Of a stretch of 8,147 nucleotides of DNA, positions 4,627-8,147 are shown in pieces; positions within the stretch are counted from its first letter, which is position 1; every line of letters starts with the position of its first letter. A model generated the notes under the pieces. That model had not been told where the DNA came from and did not search any database. It worked only from the letters and a program-made list of their open reading frames with translations. The position numbers were made by a program, and so were the translations under genes. This DNA is from DATJQA01 sp041169145 (GTDB lineage Bacteria > Patescibacteriota > Minisyncoccia > UBA6257 > 2-01-FULL-56-20). The stretch lies in contig JBEEJO010000036.1 of NCBI GenBank assembly GCA_041169145.1, forward strand, positions 1 through 8,147, written 5' to 3'.

Positions 4627-5256
4627 ATGTCCGATACCGCGTACCTCATCTTTGACCTCGCCGTGCTCATCTTTTCCGTGATGGTGCACGAGATCTCGCA
4701 CGGCTATATCGCCGAACGCCTGGGCGACCCGACGGCGCGGTTTGCCGGACGCCTCACGCTGAATCCATTGAAACACTTGGACCCCGTCGGTTCGGTGCTC
4801 TTGCCTGCGGTACTCCATTTTTCCGGCGCGCCGATGATCGGTTGGGCGAAACCGGTGCCGTACAATCCGATGAATTTGAAAGACCCGATCGGCGGGGGAG
4901 CGAAGATCGCCGCTGCGGGTCCGCTCTCCAATTTTCTGCTCGCCGCCGTTTTCGGGATTCTTATCCGCGTGTTCGTCGGCATAGCCGAAGTTCCGCTCAT
5001 CCTGCTCTTCGCCCATATCACGCTCGTGAATATTTGGCTCGGCATCTTTAATCTGTTCCCCATTCCGCCGCTCGACGGTTCCAAAGTGCTTTACGCGCTC
5101 ATGCCGAAGTCGCGCACGAGCTATCAGATAGCAGGTTTCTTTGAGCAGTATGGATTCATCGTGCTCATCGCGCTGGTGTTCTATTTTGATATTGGTCAGT
5201 TGCTGTTTCCCGTCACGCGCATTCTTTTCACGTTCTTCACGGGCCAGGCGCTATAG
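4627..5256 (+). CDS. Site-2-type intramembrane metalloprotease, peptidase family M50 (209 aa)
   Basis: This is a membrane-embedded zinc protease that would cleave transmembrane segments of substrate proteins. The HExxH zinc motif is in the first membrane segment (HEISH, residues 21-25), followed by the conserved NPLKHLDPVGS (46-56), the AAGPLSNF motif (96-103) typical of the M50 core, and the third zinc ligand Asp150 in NLFPIPPLDGSKVL (142-155). The last membrane segment spans about 175-200. There is no PDZ or CBS domain, so this is the short YwhC-like form, complete at 209 residues. Start choice rests on the TACAAT box seven bases upstream. The TAG stop is followed by about 24 bases and then the promoter for the DUF2339 gene. 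The substrate cannot be deduced from context; M50 proteases commonly act on anti-sigma factors or membrane regulators, none of which is nearby. Confidence 0.95.
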   Translation: MSDTAYLIFDLAVLIFSVMVHEISHGYIAERLGDPTARFAGRLTLNPLKHLDPVGSVLLPAVLHFSGAPMIGWAKPVPYNPMNLKDPIGGGAKIAAAGPLSNFLLAAVFGILIRVFVGIAEVPLILLFAHITLVNIWLGIFNLFPIPPLDGSKVLYALMPKSRTSYQIAGFFEQYGFIVLIALVFYFDIGQLLFPVTRILFTFFTGQAL

Positions 5257-5279
5257 GTCCGTTTCGGCTCATCGGCGTT

Positions 5280-5288
5280 TGGTATACT
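5280..5288 (+). promoter_or_regulatory. Extended -10 promoter of the DUF2339 gene
   Basis: TGGTATACT is identical to the element at 88-96. The transcription start would fall near 5295, leaving a leader of about 70 bases before ATG 5366, unlike the leaderless genes in this window. Confidence 0.5.
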
Positions 5289-5290
5289 AA

Positions 5291-5348
5291 GGGCGAGGTC
5301 GGCAGCCTGTCGCCCTGCTCGAACTCGTTCGATACTGCACAGGTATCG
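5291..5348 (+). ncRNA. Structured 5' leader with two hairpins
   Basis: Between the promoter and ATG 5366 two inverted repeats are visible: GGGCGA (5291-5296) with TCGCCC (5310-5315), and CGATAC (5330-5335) with GTATCG (5343-5348) around a 7-base loop. Neither is followed by a T-run, so they are not intrinsic terminators. They could affect mRNA stability or translation. I do not recognise a known riboswitch or leader family. Confidence 0.35.
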
Positions 5349-5365
5349 TCGTCAGAACCCTTCAC

Positions 5366-7147
5366 ATGTTCATTTTTGATTTCTTCGGGTTCGGTTTCAT
5401 CGTTTGGGTGCTGCTGTTGTGGTGGCTCATTTCGATGAATAGACGCATCCGGCATTTGGAAGAACAAATAGGGATGCAGCGCGGAGAAAATATACAGCCG
5501 GTGCCGGCGCAGGGAGCGCCGCAGTATGTGGCGGATATTTCATATACGTCCCAGCCGCAATACGCCGCCACACCTCAGCCGCAATACGCCGCGCCGCAAA
5601 AGCCCGCGGAAGATTCGTTTGATGTCGTCGCATGGTTCAGGGAGGATTGGCTCCTGAAGCTCGGCGTCCTGCTTCTGTTACTCGGATTCGGCTGGTTCGT
5701 CACATACGCGTTCTTGAACAATTGGATCGGTCCGGTCGGGCGCATCACGCTCGGCATCATCGCCGGCATCGCCATTCTCGCTGTCGGCTGGTGGCGTATC
5801 CAGACCTACGTTCGGCAGGGAAGCCTCTTTATCGCGCTCGGGTCCACTGTCATTCTCCTCACGGTCTATGCCGCGCGATATATCTACGATTTCTTCACGC
5901 CGGCGACGGCTCTGGGGTTGATGTTCCTCTCGGCGGCGTTCGTCGCGCTTGCAAGCGTTCGATTCAACCGCAAGCCGCTCGCTGTCGCGAGCATTGTGCT
6001 TGCCGGCGTCGCGCCGATCCTAACCCACGCGCCGACGAGCGACTACATCGGGCTCTTTTGGTATCTCATGGCCGTCGTGCTTGGCACGCTCTGGATTACC
6101 GCGCTCACGAGCTGGCGCGAGTTGAATTTCGCGGCGCTCATGCTGGTCGCGGTCTATAGCCTGCCGCATCTGATGTCCGCGACGCCGGAACAGCCCGTGC
6201 TTCTTGTTTTCGCGTATGCATTCGCCGCCATATTTTTCGTCACGAACATCATTGCCATTGTGCGCGAGGGAAACGAAGGCAAGGACCAGCAATCCGAGGT
6301 TCTCATCGCCGTGGGGAACGGCCTGTTCCTGCTCGCGTGGATACTGACCGCTGCCGCTCCGGAGTGGCGGTCGCTCATCATTTCGGCGTGGCTCGTGGTG
6401 TTCCTCGCCGCCGCATTCATGGTGTATCGCGTCACGGGCCGCGCGGCATCGTTCTACGCGCATGCGGCCGCGGGCGTCGGGATGCTCATTGCGGCAACAT
6501 CCGAAGAACTGTCGGGGCCGTCGTTGACCATCGCGTTCACGCTCGAAGCCGCTGTCGTGCCCATCCTCGTGCACTTCGTTACGCGGAACATGCGCGCATC
6601 GGCATTCTGGTCCTTCCTCTTCGTATTACCGGTCATCCTTTCCTTTGAGAGTATAGGTTCGTCGGCGTGGTACACCGGCGTTTTCCACGGCGATTTCTTC
6701 GTGCTCTTCATGCTTGCGATGGCGCTGCTTGCTGCCGGATGGTATTTCCGCCAGGAGTTCCACCGCATCGGAACCTGGGCGCACGGCGAGCGCTTTGATA
6801 TCGCGCTCACGATCTTCGGTTCGGCGTACGCGTATATGCTGCTGTGGCTCTCGCTTCATGCGTATTTTGAGAACGACGACACCGCGGCGATGTTCTCGCT
6901 CGTCGTCTATACGCTGGTCGGGCTTGCGACGCATCTCTACGGCCGCATGAACGAACACCGCGTTCTGCGGACCTACGGCGGGGTGCTCATCGGGCTTGTT
7001 ATCGTCAGGATGCTTCTCGTTGAGGTTTGGCAGATGGAGCTTACGGGCCGCATCATCACGTTCTTCGTCATCGGATTGCTCCTGATGGGCACGGCGTTCA
7101 TCGGTCGGAAAAGGCCAGAGATCGCGGTGAGCGACCCACAGTCATGA
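5366..7147 (+). CDS. DUF2339 polytopic membrane protein (593 aa)
   Basis: Residues 3-24 form a first membrane segment, followed by a short coiled stretch (RRIRHLEEQIG, 27-36), a Pro/Gln linker with PQYAA repeats (52-77), and from about 90 to the end a long series of hydrophobic segments, at least a dozen. The segment FREDWLLKLGVLLLLLGFGW (91-110), then NNWIGPVGRITLG (118-130) and the Gly-rich LGSTVILLTVYAARY region (158-172), match the start of the DUF2339 core. Its biochemical function is unknown; it is thought to belong to the cell envelope. No Shine-Dalgarno precedes ATG 5366, and the leader is about 70 bases with two hairpins. Its stop overlaps the next start by ATGA, so it is translationally coupled to the secreted TSP3 protein. 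DUF2339 genes often sit next to an exported DUF3999 protein as I recall, and the next gene has features compatible with that pairing. Confidence 0.88.
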   Translation: MFIFDFFGFGFIVWVLLLWWLISMNRRIRHLEEQIGMQRGENIQPVPAQGAPQYVADISYTSQPQYAATPQPQYAAPQKPAEDSFDVVAWFREDWLLKLGVLLLLLGFGWFVTYAFLNNWIGPVGRITLGIIAGIAILAVGWWRIQTYVRQGSLFIALGSTVILLTVYAARYIYDFFTPATALGLMFLSAAFVALASVRFNRKPLAVASIVLAGVAPILTHAPTSDYIGLFWYLMAVVLGTLWITALTSWRELNFAALMLVAVYSLPHLMSATPEQPVLLVFAYAFAAIFFVTNIIAIVREGNEGKDQQSEVLIAVGNGLFLLAWILTAAAPEWRSLIISAWLVVFLAAAFMVYRVTGRAASFYAHAAAGVGMLIAATSEELSGPSLTIAFTLEAAVVPILVHFVTRNMRASAFWSFLFVLPVILSFESIGSSAWYTGVFHGDFFVLFMLAMALLAAGWYFRQEFHRIGTWAHGERFDIALTIFGSAYAYMLLWLSLHAYFENDDTAAMFSLVVYTLVGLATHLYGRMNEHRVLRTYGGVLIGLVIVRMLLVEVWQMELTGRIITFFVIGLLLMGTAFIGRKRPEIAVSDPQS

Positions 7148-8147
7148 CGAAGAAAGCGCTTTCTCGCGGACTTATCGTAGCGGTAATGCTCGCCGGCCCA
7201 CTCTTTGCACTTGCAGATACCAAATTGGCGTTGGATGCGAAACAAGCGTTCCGGCAAGTGGCCGAGATCCCCTCGCTTCCGCTGAACATTCCGGCGGTCG
7301 TGAATGTGCCGTTCCCGCAGGATCTCGGCGCCCGCGCGCAGTACGCCGTATTCAACGTGTCCGATAATTATTTTGAGCCGTCGCTCCTTGTCTATCAGAC
7401 AATCGTACAGAATGTCCCGTTGAACGTGTTCGCGGATAATGCCACAGAATACGCATCGGCGTCTCCGATGAGGATGGTAGACAACGACATGGCCACATTC
7501 ACCGAGTTCGAGTTTGTCGATGAGGGGCCGAACGTGACGGAGATACGATTGGAAGCCGAAAAGCCTATCACATCATCCATGCTCTCGCTTGTGCTTGATG
7601 GATATGTGGCGCTACCAACATTCATCAGCATCCACGCGATCGGTCCGGCAGTGCAGACGGTCGTTGCGAGAACGCGAATGACCTCCGAGACCGTGACCTT
7701 CCCCGAGGCGACGGCCTCCACGTGGGCCATTACACTTGAGTATATCCAGCCGCTCCGTATCGCCGAACTCCGGCTTGCACAGAAGAATGCGGCGGTGACT
7801 GCGGCGCCGTCGGTGCGCTTTTTGGCTCACCCGGGAAAATCCTACCGCATCTATTTCGATGCCGATCGCTTGGCGTCCGGGACGGGAACGGGAGAGATGC
7901 CGAACCTGGGCGATGACCGCGATGTGTTCAAAGTGTCGCAGAACCTCGTGATATTCCAGCAGAATCAACTTTACAAACCGGCGGATGTGGACGGGGACGG
8001 CGTGCAGGATATATTGGACAATTGCGTGAACGTTGCGAACTCTTCGCAGGATGATGTGAACCGGAACGGCCGCGGCGATGCGTGCGACGATTTCGATCGC
8101 GATGGCGTCCTGAACTCCGCGGATAATTGCGTGAACCAGCCGAACCG
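7144..8147 (+). CDS. Secreted protein with thrombospondin type 3 repeats, partial at the right edge
   Basis: ATG 7144 overlaps the upstream TGA (ATGA). Residues 3-24 are a signal peptide (basic KK, hydrophobic LIVAVMLAGPLFALA, probable cleavage near LALA-DT). Residues 45-240 are beta-rich. The part 109-165, with MRMVDNDMATFTEF and a Leu/Val-rich strand, looks like a discoidin-type or DUF3999-like sandwich, and VRFLAHPGKSYRIYFDAD (224-241) resembles the C-terminal strand pattern of DUF3999. From 281 on come thrombospondin type 3 calcium-binding repeats: DVDGDGVQDILDNC (281-294), DVNRNGRGDACD (304-315), DFDRDGVLNSADNC (316-329), with Asp/Asn ligands and the characteristic Cys. 334 residues are present and the frame is open at the edge, so the C-terminus, possibly a membrane anchor, is missing. 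It is likely an outer-face partner of the DUF2339 protein (inference). Confidence 0.9.
   Translation, partial: MTKKALSRGLIVAVMLAGPLFALADTKLALDAKQAFRQVAEIPSLPLNIPAVVNVPFPQDLGARAQYAVFNVSDNYFEPSLLVYQTIVQNVPLNVFADNATEYASASPMRMVDNDMATFTEFEFVDEGPNVTEIRLEAEKPITSSMLSLVLDGYVALPTFISIHAIGPAVQTVVARTRMTSETVTFPEATASTWAITLEYIQPLRIAELRLAQKNAAVTAAPSVRFLAHPGKSYRIYFDADRLASGTGTGEMPNLGDDRDVFKVSQNLVIFQQNQLYKPADVDGDGVQDILDNCVNVANSSQDDVNRNGRGDACDDFDRDGVLNSADNCVNQPN

Noticed and set aside
6020..6574. 184-codon open frame on the minus strand inside the DUF2339 gene
   Set aside because: His/Arg/Glu-rich composition is the antisense of hydrophobic membrane-segment codons; there is no start signal or recognisable motif.
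1..8147. Alternative genetic code (UGA as glycine)
   Set aside because: TGA ends the 104-427 and 5366-7147 genes exactly at the overlap or junction with the next gene and is absent inside genes, so the standard bacterial code fits.

Overview
The window looks like a chromosomal segment of a small-genome, deeply branching bacterium, most likely a candidate-phyla-radiation (Patescibacteria/Parcubacteria-type) organism. This is inferred from the many secreted or membrane proteins of unknown function, the Cys-rich CxxYC repeat protein, the DUF2339 protein followed by a thrombospondin-type-3 protein, promoters placed so close to ATG codons that the messages would be leaderless, and a tRNA gene without encoded CCA. 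TGA and TAG both act as stops at gene ends, so the standard bacterial code fits and the UGA=Gly code of some CPR lineages does not. Most of the window is GC-rich; about 3830-4440 is clearly AT-richer.

Layout. A tRNA-Lys(CTT) gene runs off the left edge on the minus strand. Diverging from it is a two-gene unit: a small single-span membrane protein (104-427) and a 651-residue exported protein (445-2400) with five C-x5-C-x3-C-x8-C repeats, four two-cysteine repeats and a Pro-rich tail. Next comes a soluble, coiled-coil protein (2499-3755) whose C-terminal half looks like an ADP-ribosyltransferase-type fold, closed by a strong 15-bp hairpin terminator.

The AT-rich islet at 3807-4485 is bounded on the left by a copy of the tRNA-Arg 3' end and on the right by the tRNA-Arg(TCG) gene itself (4485-4556, minus). 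It carries one minus-strand four-span membrane protein whose coding sequence contains two G7 tracts in a tandem 11-bp repeat, a palindrome next to its promoter, and the 3' half of a second tRNA. This resembles the scar of an integration at a tRNA gene, although no integrase is present.

To the right, all on the plus strand, are a site-2-type M50 metalloprotease (4627-5256), a DUF2339 polytopic membrane protein (5366-7147) with a structured leader, and, overlapping it by ATGA, a secreted protein with thrombospondin type 3 calcium-binding repeats that runs off the right edge. The last two probably form a translationally coupled cell-envelope module.

Regulation. Four protein genes have a -10 hexamer ending 7-8 bases before the ATG, or have a minimal leader, with no Shine-Dalgarno. 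The 9-mer TGGTATACT (extended -10) occurs in front of two genes, and a one-base variant precedes tRNA-Lys. Only the Cys-repeat gene, which is internal to an operon, has a visible Shine-Dalgarno.
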